A DNA stretch of 16,303 nucleotides from CAYQUV01 sp964421005 (GTDB lineage: Bacteria; Patescibacteriota; Minisyncoccia; Minisyncoccales; CG1-02-41-26): assembly GCA_964421005.1 (NCBI GenBank), contig CAYQUV010000016.1:1-16303 (forward strand). The letters run 5' to 3'. Each line of letters begins with the position of its first letter. The stretch's first letter is position 1. Under the pieces are notes generated by a model. The model was not told the DNA's origin, did not search any database, and was given only the letters and a program-made list of their open reading frames with translations. This document shows, one piece after another, positions 1 to 7,260 of the stretch. The position numbers were made by a program, and so were the translations under genes.

Positions 1-1052
1 GTATAATTTTTAATATCCCGGAAAGCGTTATTTGCCTTCATTTCTCTTTCTTTTTTATTTTCTCTGGCAAATTTTATTTTATCAATCAAATCATTTAAAT
101 CTTCGGGGTTGAATAAAAAAGAATTCTTCTCGTTTAAAAGTTCGGTTATTGAGCCAATATTTGAAGCTAAAATAGGAATTCCTGAAGCCATATACTCAAA
201 AAGTTTTAAAGGAGAGCTGTATTGCCAATATCTTAACTCTTTTGTCAAAGGCAAAATCAATAAATCTGCTGCCTTGAGATAAAAAGGAATTTCTTGGTGG
301 GATTTTCTTTTCAAGAAAATAATATTATCTAAAGTATCGCCAGCATCATTATTAAACTTATTAATTTCAGTTTCTCTCCCTCCAATTATAACAAAAAAAA
401 CGTCTTTCAAAGAAGGAGCCGCCCTTAAAATCAAATTTATTCCTTTGCCTTGCTGAAGGGTGCCCGCATATAAAACAACAAAATCTTCTTCTTTCAAATT
501 TAAAAATCTTCTTTTTAGTTCTCTTTTTGTTAATTTTATCTTTTCAAACTCTTCCAAAACGACAGCATCATGGCTAACTAAAATATTCCCTCCGTTTAAA
601 TTGTATTTTTTAATAATATATTCTTTTAAAATCCCAGAAATAGCGACAATCTTTATTTTCGGCGAAATAATTCTGAAAAGTATGTTTCCTAATTTTGTTT
701 CAAAAGGTTTATGGATTTCATAACATGTTTTGAACCCTATAATCTTATAGAAAAAGACAACTCCTACATCACGGCTGAAAATAAAATCGGGCTTAAATCT
801 TAAAACGTATGGCAAAGAGAAAAATATTAATAATAAATACCTTAAAACTCTGGGGAGAAAATTCAAAACATTTAATCTTACCCAGTTGTATTCTTTTTTC
901 AAATATTTATTCTCTTCAGTTTTTGGAGAAATTAAAGCAAAATTATTTCCCAGAATCTGCCAGAAAGCTCTGCTCATCGCCCCAATCTGAATGGATTGAG
1001 CATCGGTGGAAGGAACTCTAACATTGGTCAGATAAATTAGCTTTTTTCTCAT
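1..1052 (-). CDS. GT4-type glycosyltransferase, C-terminus cut by window edge
   Basis: The frame is open on the minus strand from an ATG at 1052-1050 to the window edge, giving 350 codons with no stop; the C-terminus lies outside. It reads as a GT-B retaining glycosyltransferase. The N-terminal half begins MRKKLIYLTNVRVPSTDAQS. A linker holds the VAISGILKEYI motif (about 136-146). The nucleotide-sugar-binding C-terminal half has VLYAGTLQQGKGI (193-205), then LKLFEYMASGIPILASNIGS (282-301), the usual donor-site signature of GT4 enzymes. The start overlaps the stop of the upstream glycosyltransferase as ATGA, so translation is probably coupled. It is the last visible gene of a six-gene polysaccharide operon and should act in the cytoplasm on a lipid-linked glycan. 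Donor and acceptor cannot be read from sequence. Family confidence is high; specificity is unknown. Confidence 0.9.
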   Translation of the reverse strand, partial: MRKKLIYLTNVRVPSTDAQSIQIGAMSRAFWQILGNNFALISPKTEENKYLKKEYNWVRLNVLNFLPRVLRYLLLIFFSLPYVLRFKPDFIFSRDVGVVFFYKIIGFKTCYEIHKPFETKLGNILFRIISPKIKIVAISGILKEYIIKKYNLNGGNILVSHDAVVLEEFEKIKLTKRELKRRFLNLKEEDFVVLYAGTLQQGKGINLILRAAPSLKDVFFVIIGGRETEINKFNNDAGDTLDNIIFLKRKSHQEIPFYLKAADLLILPLTKELRYWQYSSPLKLFEYMASGIPILASNIGSITELLNEKNSFLFNPEDLNDLIDKIKFARENKKEREMKANNAFRDIKNY

Positions 1053-2203
1053 AAAAATTTCTTATAAATTTCTGCTATTCTTTGTCCATATCCTTCCCAG
1101 TCGTATTCTTTTACTTTTTCAAAAGCATTTTTCCCCATTTTTATGATTTCTTCCGGGTTTTGATAAAAATAAAGAATTCTGTCTGCTAAAGTTTCGCTTT
1201 CGCCAAAAGGCACAATAAAACCGGATTTGCCATCTTCAACTATTGAACCGGCATTAAATGTGGTAATTACTGGAAGCCCGTAGCTCATTGCTTCATAAAC
1301 CGCTTTGGCAGAACCCTCCAGAAGAGTAGGAAAAACAAAAACATCGGCTTCCCTAAAATATCTATCTAAATCTACAAACCCGTAGAACTTAACGTTTTTC
1401 AATTTATAATTTTTAAGCATTTTTTTAATGGTTTTGTACATTCTTCCGCAGATTAAAAGTTCTGCGTTTTTTAAATTCAATTTATCCCATGCTTCTAAAA
1501 GAAAATTTACCCCTTTTCTAAAATTAACATTGCCGGCAAATATGAACTTAATCTTCTCTTGAGATAATCTTCTTTCAATGTCTCGGAGACCGAAATTTTC
1601 CGGAATATCGGCTCCAAAGGGCACAATCTCCATCGGCTTTTTAAACCCGGCCATCTCCAAACTTTGTTTGACAAATAAAGAAGGAACAACAAGGATATCG
1701 GCCTCTTTAATGGCTGGATCTAAAAATTCAGGCGTTCTGCCAATTTTTGTATCCAAGTTAAATCCTTTTTTTTCCAAATAAAGAGCATATTTGTAATGAG
1801 CAATGGGGATATCAAGTAAAATTTTTGTATTTTTCTTTTTAAGGTATCTGATTGATTTTGGCAGATACTCGCCAAAATGAGCCAAAGCGAAACTTTTTTT
1901 TGATTTTTTTAAACTTCTCAAAACAAAATTGTCAAAAAGTTGAATATCTATAGGACGGAAATCAAAATTCGGAAAAATATAAATCCGAATAGCGTTTAAA
2001 AATCTGGCTAAATAATTCTTGTAAATTGGTGTTTTTACCCGGAAATTTTTGCTAAGATTGCTTCTTCCGATAATTTCAAAAGGAATATCTTCTTTCTGGA
2101 GTATCTCGGCAATTTTGCCAAACCTGAAACCGATTGTGTTTTTTCTGCCGATATCCGAGTTACAGCAAAGTAAAATTTTATTTTTTGGAGAAGAGTTTTT
2201 CAT
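1049..2203 (-). CDS. GT4-family glycosyltransferase
   Basis: This 384-residue protein has the normal GT-B length. The N-terminal domain (about 1-200) includes IKEADILVVPSLFVKQSLEM (166-185), the typical segment before the interdomain linker. The C-terminal domain starts near FIFAGNVNFRKGV (220-232) and contains the E-x7-E motif, Glu296 to Glu304, within FPTLLEGSAKAVYEAMSYG. Downstream are the GLPVITTFNAGS and GKSGFIVPFGE donor-site elements. There is no signal peptide or membrane span, so it is likely cytoplasmic or peripheral. Both ends overlap neighbouring glycosyltransferase genes by 4 bp (ATGA), which supports the chosen start and translational coupling. No Shine-Dalgarno motif precedes the ATG. 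The linkage and the sugar transferred are unknown. The family call is firm from motif order. Confidence 0.93.
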   Translation of the reverse strand: MKNSSPKNKILLCCNSDIGRKNTIGFRFGKIAEILQKEDIPFEIIGRSNLSKNFRVKTPIYKNYLARFLNAIRIYIFPNFDFRPIDIQLFDNFVLRSLKKSKKSFALAHFGEYLPKSIRYLKKKNTKILLDIPIAHYKYALYLEKKGFNLDTKIGRTPEFLDPAIKEADILVVPSLFVKQSLEMAGFKKPMEIVPFGADIPENFGLRDIERRLSQEKIKFIFAGNVNFRKGVNFLLEAWDKLNLKNAELLICGRMYKTIKKMLKNYKLKNVKFYGFVDLDRYFREADVFVFPTLLEGSAKAVYEAMSYGLPVITTFNAGSIVEDGKSGFIVPFGESETLADRILYFYQNPEEIIKMGKNAFEKVKEYDWEGYGQRIAEIYKKFL

Positions 2204-3315
2204 AAATTGACATTAAGTTTTTCCCGGGCTATTTTTTTAAAATTCTCTATTTGTTTTCCGGCATCAAAATTTATTGCTTTTTCCATTAAAACACGTGAAT
2301 AACTAGGATAATTTTTCTCAATTTCTAATATTTTTTCAGCCCATTTTTCAATATCCCAGACATTTTCAATTAAAAGTTCCTGAGGCAAAAATTCGGGTAT
2401 TCCTCCCCTATTTGAGCCAATTGAGGGAATTCCTAGGACTGCCCCCTCAACCGGTACTCTGGGAAAAGCGTCATACCATAAAGAAGGGACTAAAAGAATT
2501 TTTGTTCTTTTGTAAATATCCAATCTTTCTTTTAACCAAGGTTGATATAAAATGTTTTTTCTTTTAAAAGGTTTTTTGAATTCTCTGCCAATAATCATAA
2601 ATTGGTGATTTCTCATGCTTTCTGCTATCTTTTCCACAACCGGCTTGCCTTTCAAAACATCGGAGCCTATTAAAGTCAAAAAAGGTCTCTGTTCCACCGG
2701 GGGAATTTTTATTTTTTGAAGATTCAAAACATCAACAACCGGATAGATTACTTCTGATTCCTTATTAAATTTCTTTTTGATAAAATTTTTAATGAAATAA
2801 GAATTTGCTATAACTAAATCTGCTTTTTCAATTGCTTTTTCATTGTCGGAAAACAACTTTTTAACAAAAGGATACTGGCTGAGAATATAGAGTTCCTTCA
2901 ACCAAAATTTAAACCCGGAATAATAATTGGGAATTCTGTTCAAATTATATTCATCCCTTATGAAATAAACGGTTTTCCCCCGGAAGCTGTTTACAGCCAG
3001 AGGGGCCCACAAACTCTGGGCGAAAAGATAATCTCCTTTTTGTTGGGAAATAAATCGGCTCAATTTTTTCCTGTTCAAGAAATATTCAAAATAAGGAAAT
3101 CTGGGAAACTCTCTGATTTTTATCCTCTCAACAGAAAAGTCTTCGGTTTTCAATCTATTTGCTGAAAAGCCTTTTTCAACCCGGCAGCCGATAAACTTAA
3201 AATCTGCTGAAAGATTTTTCAAAAGAGTTTGAAGAGAATATTGGGCTCCTCCTACTTTATAACCGAAAAATTTATCAAAAACTACTATTTTTGGTTTTTT
3301 GGTAAACTTCTTCAT
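2200..3315 (-). CDS. GT4-like glycosyltransferase with Asp in place of first E of E-x7-E
   Basis: This 371-residue GT-B-type protein opens with KIVVFDKFFGYKVGGAQ (9-25); the GGAQ turn is typical of the N-terminal acceptor domain of GT4 enzymes. KADLVIANSYFIKNFIKKKF (164-183) precedes the linker, and PFLTLIGSDVLKGKPV (211-226) starts the donor domain. The E-x7-E site reads Asp282 ... Glu290 (YDAFPRVPVEGAVLGIPSIG), so the first position is Asp. The second Glu and the following GG-x-PEF are kept, so it is probably active. The start lies inside the 3' end of the preceding gene (41-bp overlap). AGAGG stands only three bases before the ATG, too close for an ideal ribosome site. The stop overlaps the next start as ATGA. 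Substrates are unknown. Confidence 0.88.
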   Translation of the reverse strand: MKKFTKKPKIVVFDKFFGYKVGGAQYSLQTLLKNLSADFKFIGCRVEKGFSANRLKTEDFSVERIKIREFPRFPYFEYFLNRKKLSRFISQQKGDYLFAQSLWAPLAVNSFRGKTVYFIRDEYNLNRIPNYYSGFKFWLKELYILSQYPFVKKLFSDNEKAIEKADLVIANSYFIKNFIKKKFNKESEVIYPVVDVLNLQKIKIPPVEQRPFLTLIGSDVLKGKPVVEKIAESMRNHQFMIIGREFKKPFKRKNILYQPWLKERLDIYKRTKILLVPSLWYDAFPRVPVEGAVLGIPSIGSNRGGIPEFLPQELLIENVWDIEKWAEKILEIEKNYPSYSRVLMEKAINFDAGKQIENFKKIAREKLNVNL

Positions 3316-4396
3316 AAACCTCTAAAGTTTCCTGGGCTGTTTTCCGCCAGGAAAAATTTTTTAATCGCAAATAGCCTTTTTCAATGAGTTCATCTCTCCG
3401 CTTTGGAGAACTAAATAGTCTAAAAATTGTTTTGGCTGTTTCTTCAAAATTTTCAGGATTGACAACTAAAGCGGCATTTCCTGCCACTTCCTTTAAAGCA
3501 TCTATATCTGAAATAATTACCGGCACGCCGAACTTCATTGCTTCGAGGACAGGAAGGCCAAACCCTTCAGAAAAAGAAAGAAGGGCAAACAAATCAGCAT
3601 GAAAATAAAGAGAAGTTAACTCTTTATCAGAAACATTTTCTATTAAAGATACATCTTTTTTCAATCCTAATTTTTCAATCAAAAAAAGATAATCTTTGTA
3701 GTTTTGGTATCTCTCACCTGTTAAAACCAAGCAAGTATCCCATTTATCCTTTTTTTTGAAAAGAGAAAAAGCTTTTATGAGACCCTCCAGATTTTTATGA
3801 GGCCTTTTTTCCCCGACATACAAGATATAAGGTTTTTTCAAACCGGGAAAAATTTCAGGCGGCTTTTCGGGTTTTTCCAAAGGAGAATCCTGATAAATTA
3901 CTTCTATCTTTAAAGGGTCTATCTTTAATATTTTTACAATATCTTTTTTGGTACTCTCGGAAACAGCTATTATCTTCTCTGCTTTTTGGCAGGCTTTTTC
4001 CATTATTTTTTTTAAATAGAAAAATTTAAACCTATTTCCTAAAAAATGGGGGTATTTAATATAAGTTAAATCGTGCAGAGTAACAATTGAGGGAAAATTT
4101 TGGAATAAAGGCAAATAGGGAGTCAAGCAATGAAAAATATCAAAGGAAACTTTATTTTTTTTAAAAAAAATTGGATAAATTAACTGACGTTTTGGCCCCA
4201 CGGTGGGAATATCTGCTTTCAAGAATTGAAATTTCAGATTAAATACTGGATGACGAGAGTTCAGCTTTCTTTGAACAATTACAGAGTAATTGTCTTTTCG
4301 GTCAATTTTTGAAAGATTCTCCAATAATTTTAAAGCGTAATTACCTGCTCCGGTAGGTTTATTAACAAGGGAGGTAGCATCTATTAATATCCTCAT
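3275..4396 (-). CDS. GT4-family glycosyltransferase (mannosyltransferase-like)
   Basis: This 373-residue protein is the most canonical of the four glycosyltransferases here. MRILIDATSLVNKPTGAGNY (1-20) is the classic N-terminus of the mannosyl/rhamnosyl GT4 group. VTLHDLTYIKYPHFLG (105-120) and KIIAVSESTKKDIVKIL (141-157) are highly typical. YILYVGEKRPHKNLEGLIKA (190-209) opens the donor domain. The E-x7-E pair is Glu277 and Glu285 in SFSEGFGLPVLEAMKFG. A GDP-mannose or related donor is inferred from family resemblance only. The gene follows the dehydrogenase gene by 17 bp and overlaps the next glycosyltransferase by 41 bp, so it belongs to the operon that starts at 6186. There is no Shine-Dalgarno motif upstream of the ATG. 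Confidence 0.94.
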   Translation of the reverse strand: MRILIDATSLVNKPTGAGNYALKLLENLSKIDRKDNYSVIVQRKLNSRHPVFNLKFQFLKADIPTVGPKRQLIYPIFFKKNKVSFDIFHCLTPYLPLFQNFPSIVTLHDLTYIKYPHFLGNRFKFFYLKKIMEKACQKAEKIIAVSESTKKDIVKILKIDPLKIEVIYQDSPLEKPEKPPEIFPGLKKPYILYVGEKRPHKNLEGLIKAFSLFKKKDKWDTCLVLTGERYQNYKDYLFLIEKLGLKKDVSLIENVSDKELTSLYFHADLFALLSFSEGFGLPVLEAMKFGVPVIISDIDALKEVAGNAALVVNPENFEETAKTIFRLFSSPKRRDELIEKGYLRLKNFSWRKTAQETLEVYEEVYQKTKNSSF

Positions 4397-4413
4397 AATA
4401 AGATATTTGAATA

Positions 4414-5247
4414 TTATTCTCTTTTTGAGAAATTTTCTGGGTCTTCTATCCCCTGTTCTTTCATTAATTGGTTGTTAATTTCTTCAACTACCTTGTGGAG
4501 TTTGAGTTCAATATTTTTTGAATCAGCCAGTTGAATTAAAGCCCGGATGTCCTTTGGAAGACACTTGCCACCGTAACCAAAATATCCTCCGTGATAAACA
4601 TCCAGGTGACTGGGACCTATTCTCTTGTCAGCTGAAGCGCATTCACTGACTATTTTGTAATCAAGACCCAGTTTCTGGCATAGGCTGTACATTTGATTGG
4701 CAAAAATAACTTTGGTTGAGAGGAAAGTGTTACCAAAGTATTTAACCATTTCAGCTTCCGTTGCACGGATAATTTTTTCAAAAGGAGCTCTGGGTAAAAT
4801 AGCTAATATTTTTTCAGTCACATCAAAACTTCGGTCAGTAAAACCTATAATCTGTCTGTCAGGGTTCTGCATAGTTTCATCGGCTTTCTCTTCAACTAAA
4901 AATTCCGGATTAAATAAAAATTTATGCTGAGGATAAATTTTCTGAAATTTTTCAGTGGTACCCGGCAAAACAGTAGATTTTATAACCACAATTTTCTCAC
5001 CCTTAATACCGCTACAGGCCTCTTCAACAAAAGATAAATCAAACCCTTTTTCTTTATTAAATGGAGTAGGAACACAAATAAAAATAACATCTGCCTGATT
5101 CACCTCTTCAATTGAGCCAAGATTTTTCCCTTTATCGTATAAAGCGGGGATAATTCCTTCTTTCTCAAGATAACGCTGGAGAGCGCCACCTACCATGCCA
5201 ACACCGCAGATACCAATTTTTAATTCTTTTGATGGTCTTTCTTGCAT
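4414..5247 (-). CDS. Short UDP-glucose/GDP-mannose dehydrogenase, C-terminal domain absent
   Basis: Family members oxidise the C6 hydroxyl of a nucleotide sugar to a uronate with two NAD+. The Rossmann domain begins ELKIGICGVGMVGGALQRYL (8-27; GxGxxG), followed by DVIFICVPTPFN (53-64), KSTVLPGTT (90-98) and NPEFLVEEKA (113-122). The central helical domain has Lys169 and Asn173 in AEMVKYFGNT. The catalytic cysteine is Cys229 in GGYFGYGGKCLPKD (220-233). The protein then ends at 277 residues. Ordinary members run to about 390-450 and carry a third domain that helps bind the UDP/GDP moiety. The stop is followed by 17 bp and the next gene, so no detached remnant exists. All recognisable catalytic residues are present. 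Either this is a natural two-domain form or the sugar is held differently. It lies 24 bp after the epimerase gene. Confidence 0.9.
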   Translation of the reverse strand: MQERPSKELKIGICGVGMVGGALQRYLEKEGIIPALYDKGKNLGSIEEVNQADVIFICVPTPFNKEKGFDLSFVEEACSGIKGEKIVVIKSTVLPGTTEKFQKIYPQHKFLFNPEFLVEEKADETMQNPDRQIIGFTDRSFDVTEKILAILPRAPFEKIIRATEAEMVKYFGNTFLSTKVIFANQMYSLCQKLGLDYKIVSECASADKRIGPSHLDVYHGGYFGYGGKCLPKDIRALIQLADSKNIELKLHKVVEEINNQLMKEQGIEDPENFSKRE

Positions 5248-5271
5248 AATTTTATTAGTAATTTTAGTAAA

Positions 5272-6186
5272 TTAATCTTTACAACTTTGAAACCACTGCT
5301 TGGTTTTTTCAACTCCTTCTTCAAAGCTGACTTTCGGCTCCCAGTCCAAAAGTTCTCTTGCTTTGGAAATATCAGCTTTGGTATGGCGGACATCCCCGGG
5401 TCTTGGGGGTAGATATTGAACCTCACCGCCGATTAATTCAGCTAAATAATTTACAGTTTGAGAAATTTCGGAGCCAATGTTAATAACCTCTCCTCCTTTT
5501 AATTTTTTACTTTCTAATGCTTTAATATTTGCCTCAACTACATCGTCAATATAGCAGAATGCTCTGGTTTGTTCTCCGTCACCAAAAATTGTCAAAGGGT
5601 TATTTTCAGAATTTTGCTTTAAAAACTTGCCTATAACCAAACTGTAATCGGAATTAAAATCAATCCGGGGACCGTAAACATTGAAATATCTTAAAGAAAT
5701 TATCGGAACTTTATAAAGTTCGGTAAATAATTTAGCAAAATTTTCTCCGGTAAATTTCTGTAAAGCATAAGGACTGATTGGACCAGGCGTCATATCTTCT
5801 CTTAACGGTAATTCTTTTTGATTTCCGTAAACTGATGAAGAAGAAGCAAAAACAATACGTTTAACTTCTCCATCAATTGCTGCTTTAAAAACATTAACTG
5901 TCCCCAAGATATTGCTTTTTGTCGTTTTGACAGGGTCCTCAATAGAAACCGGCACCCTGGGAATAGCCGCCAAATGGAAAACAAAATCTACCCCTTTAAA
6001 AACCGGCTTAATTTCCTCAAAATCAGAAATATCAAGTTCGTAAAAATCTGCTTCAGGATTGAGGTTATCTTTTCTGCCGGTTGAGAGATTATCTATTACT
6101 TTGACTTTATTTCCCTTCTCTATTAATTTATCCACAAGATGGGAACCAATAAACCCGGCTCCCCCGGTAACAACAATTTTAGCCAT
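5272..6186 (-). CDS. NAD-dependent nucleotide-sugar epimerase (extended SDR; UDP-Glc/GlcNAc 4-epimerase-like)
   Basis: The 304-residue length is normal for an extended short-chain dehydrogenase. It begins MAKIVVTGGAGFIGSHLVDK, with the NAD-binding GGAGFIG at 8-14. HLAAIPRVPVSIEDP (71-85) is typical of 4-epimerases. The catalytic site is a Ser stretch at 115-118 before VYG, plus Tyr140 and Lys144 (SPYALQK). RYFNVYGPR and FGDGEQTRAFCYIDDVV follow, then PPRPGDVRHTKADIS and LDWEPKVSFEEG near the C-terminus, all standard for the UDP-glucose/GlcNAc 4-epimerase branch. It supplies a nucleotide sugar for the glycosyltransferases downstream. It is the first gene of the operon, about 60 nt after a predicted transcription start. 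The exact substrate cannot be told, and a UDP-glucuronate epimerase is also possible. There is no Shine-Dalgarno motif. Confidence 0.93.
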   Translation of the reverse strand: MAKIVVTGGAGFIGSHLVDKLIEKGNKVKVIDNLSTGRKDNLNPEADFYELDISDFEEIKPVFKGVDFVFHLAAIPRVPVSIEDPVKTTKSNILGTVNVFKAAIDGEVKRIVFASSSSVYGNQKELPLREDMTPGPISPYALQKFTGENFAKLFTELYKVPIISLRYFNVYGPRIDFNSDYSLVIGKFLKQNSENNPLTIFGDGEQTRAFCYIDDVVEANIKALESKKLKGGEVINIGSEISQTVNYLAELIGGEVQYLPPRPGDVRHTKADISKARELLDWEPKVSFEEGVEKTKQWFQSCKD

Positions 6187-6252
6187 AAATTTAAAAATTC
6201 AGCCGTAAATTAGTTTGATTTAGTCCTGAATCGCTTTCTGATAATATAACCT

Positions 6253-6280
6253 ATTATAGAAAAAAATCTTAAAAAATCAA
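6253..6280 (-). promoter_or_regulatory. Sigma70-type promoter of the epimerase/glycosyltransferase operon
   Basis: On the minus strand TTGATT (6280-6275) is followed, 16 nt on, by a perfect TATAAT (6258-6253). Transcription would start near 6246, giving a leader of about 60 nt before the ATG at 6186. Placement in the only sizeable gap upstream of six same-strand genes fits a dedicated operon promoter. Confidence 0.55.
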
Positions 6281-6300
6281 TACAAAGTAAGGAATAAAGA

Positions 6301-6382
6301 AAATAAATAAAAAACAATCCCTGCCGCCAAAAACCGAGGGTTTCTAGAAAATATAGTTGGCAAGCCGCAGGCGAGCAACTAT
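6301..6382 (-). terminator. Candidate terminator region with GC hairpin after the nucleotidyltransferase gene
   Basis: Two structures lie in the 274-bp gap 6187-6460. The stronger has perfect 7-bp arms, ATAGTTG (6353-6359) and CAACTAT (6376-6382). The loop contains a small inner GCC/GGC stem (6364-6366 with 6370-6372). Downstream on the minus strand is a weaker CCCT/AGGG stem (6319-6322 with 6337-6340), soon followed by a T-rich run (6314-6301). Together they could stop transcription from the gene at 6461-7192 before the operon promoter at 6253-6280. The T-run does not abut the strong hairpin, so this is not a textbook terminator; the hairpin could instead be a dispersed repeat. Confidence 0.35.
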
Positions 6383-6443
6383 GTTCTTGAAGAGGATTTA
6401 ATATTGCCGGTACTTGAAAACTATCGTCTTTGTTCAGAATCTC

Positions 6444-6467
6444 GCGCTAGTATTTGAAATCTAGCGC
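6444..6467. repeat. Perfect inverted repeat overlapping the nucleotidyltransferase stop codon
   Basis: The arms GCGCTAG (6444-6450) and CTAGCGC (6461-6467) are perfect complements around a 10-nt loop. The right arm contains the TAG stop (6463-6461) and the last codon. No T-run follows on the minus strand, so it is not an intrinsic terminator by itself. It could protect the mRNA 3' end or be chance. Confidence 0.4.
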
Positions 6468-7192
6468 CAATATTTGAGAGCCTTTGAATAACGCTCCCAG
6501 GTGCCGCAGTCCGTCCATTTGCCTTGAAATTTATAACCGGCTAATTTATGTTCTTGAGCTAATTTCGGGAAAACGTCTTTCTCAAGCATAGAAAATTTTA
6601 AACCGGGGTGGTAATCAAAGATTCTCCCGTTTAGTAAATATAATCCTGAATTAATGTAATTTGTCGGAGGATTCTTTGGTTTCTCCAGAAATTTCTCAAT
6701 TATTCCATTTTTGGACAAAACAACCCCATAATCCTGAGGATTTGGAACTTTAACCAAAGCCAGGGTTGCTAGCAATTTCTTTTTTTGGTGAAAATCAAGC
6801 ATTTTTTTGAGATTAATTTTTTTCAACTCATCTCCGTTTGTAACAAAAAAATCATTGCCGGAAAGTTCTTTTTTAAGGTGCCAAAATCCTCCAAAAGTAC
6901 CCAATGGCTTGGTTTCCTCAAAAAAAGTAATTCTGGGATTATTATTGGAAGATGCCGGATAATATCTTTTTTTCCACCAGTCAAACTCTTCTCTGAATTC
7001 TTTGTTTATCAAAACAGTGATATCCTTTATGCCTTGATTATTAAAAAGCTCAACCAGATAGTTTATAATCGGTTTCTTTTTAACCGGCAAAAGAGGTTTA
7101 GGAATCTCGTAAGTTATTGGATAAAGACGGGTTCCCTTGCCGCCGGCGAGAATAACTGCTTTAAGATTTTTCCGGGTAATTTTCTCTGTCAT
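6461..7192 (-). CDS. Sugar-1-phosphate nucleotidyltransferase (NTP_transferase family)
   Basis: These enzymes join a sugar 1-phosphate to a nucleoside triphosphate to make the activated donor. The signature KAVILAGGKGTRLYPIT (11-27) and PKPLLPV (31-37) bind the nucleotide. NGDEL (119-123) carries the metal-binding Asp121. Further family marks are EKP (170-172), INSGLYLLN (180-188) and WTDCGTWERYSKAL (226-239). At 243 residues it is the short form: the core fold without the C-terminal left-handed beta-helix of GlmU-like or longer GDP-mannose enzymes. Glucose-1-phosphate thymidylyl/uridylyltransferase or mannose-1-phosphate guanylyltransferase are both possible. It is transcribed divergently from the aminotransferase-like gene and shares a promoter region with it. 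Its promoter implies a leader of about 11 nt, and no Shine-Dalgarno motif is present. Confidence 0.92.
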   Translation of the reverse strand: MTEKITRKNLKAVILAGGKGTRLYPITYEIPKPLLPVKKKPIINYLVELFNNQGIKDITVLINKEFREEFDWWKKRYYPASSNNNPRITFFEETKPLGTFGGFWHLKKELSGNDFFVTNGDELKKINLKKMLDFHQKKKLLATLALVKVPNPQDYGVVLSKNGIIEKFLEKPKNPPTNYINSGLYLLNGRIFDYHPGLKFSMLEKDVFPKLAQEHKLAGYKFQGKWTDCGTWERYSKALKYWR

Positions 7193-7208
7193 AAAATAAG
7201 ATATGTTG

Positions 7209-7214
7209 TATAAT
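7209..7214 (+). promoter_or_regulatory. -10 element proposed for the aminotransferase-like gene
   Basis: A perfect TATAAT stands about 47 bp before the ATG at 7261, with an expected start near 7221. No convincing -35 lies 16-18 bp upstream (about 7185-7192). The promoter may be weak, may need an activator, or may be a by-product of the overlapping minus-strand promoter. Confidence 0.35.
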
Positions 7215-7238
7215 ATAACATCAGATGTTAAAAATCAA
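7210..7238 (-). promoter_or_regulatory. Promoter of the nucleotidyltransferase gene
   Basis: On the minus strand TTGATT (7238-7233) is followed at the ideal 17-nt spacing by TATTAT (7215-7210). Transcription would start near 7203, leaving only about 11 nt before the ATG at 7192. The -35 hexamer is the same as at the epimerase promoter, which adds weight. Confidence 0.5.
7216..7230. promoter_or_regulatory. Perfect 15-bp palindrome, candidate operator in a divergent promoter
   Basis: TAACATC (7216-7222) and GATGTTA (7224-7230) are exact inverted copies around a single A. The palindrome fills most of the 17-bp spacer of the minus-strand promoter (7216-7232). It also covers the expected start of the plus-strand promoter (about 7221). 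A dimeric repressor bound here would block both genes. No regulator gene is in the window. Confidence 0.4.
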
Positions 7239-7260
7239 TATCAGGCACTAAAAAATACCA

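Noticed and set aside
460..1021. Two short plus-strand open frames near the left end
   Set aside because: The minus strand carries an uninterrupted glycosyltransferase frame over 1-1052 with clear GT4 motifs, so these are shadows.
1049..3277. Alternative genetic code with UGA as glycine
   Set aside because: Three successive genes end in TGA exactly where their families end, with TGA overlapping the next ATG at two of the joints, so TGA is a stop here.
4397..4413. Frameshift as the cause of the missing dehydrogenase C-terminal domain
   Set aside because: Only 17 bp separate the stop from the next gene, and no frame nearby encodes the missing domain.
6785..7213. 142-codon plus-strand open frame
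   Set aside because: It lies fully opposite the nucleotidyltransferase gene, whose motifs are unmistakable, and runs into the promoter region.
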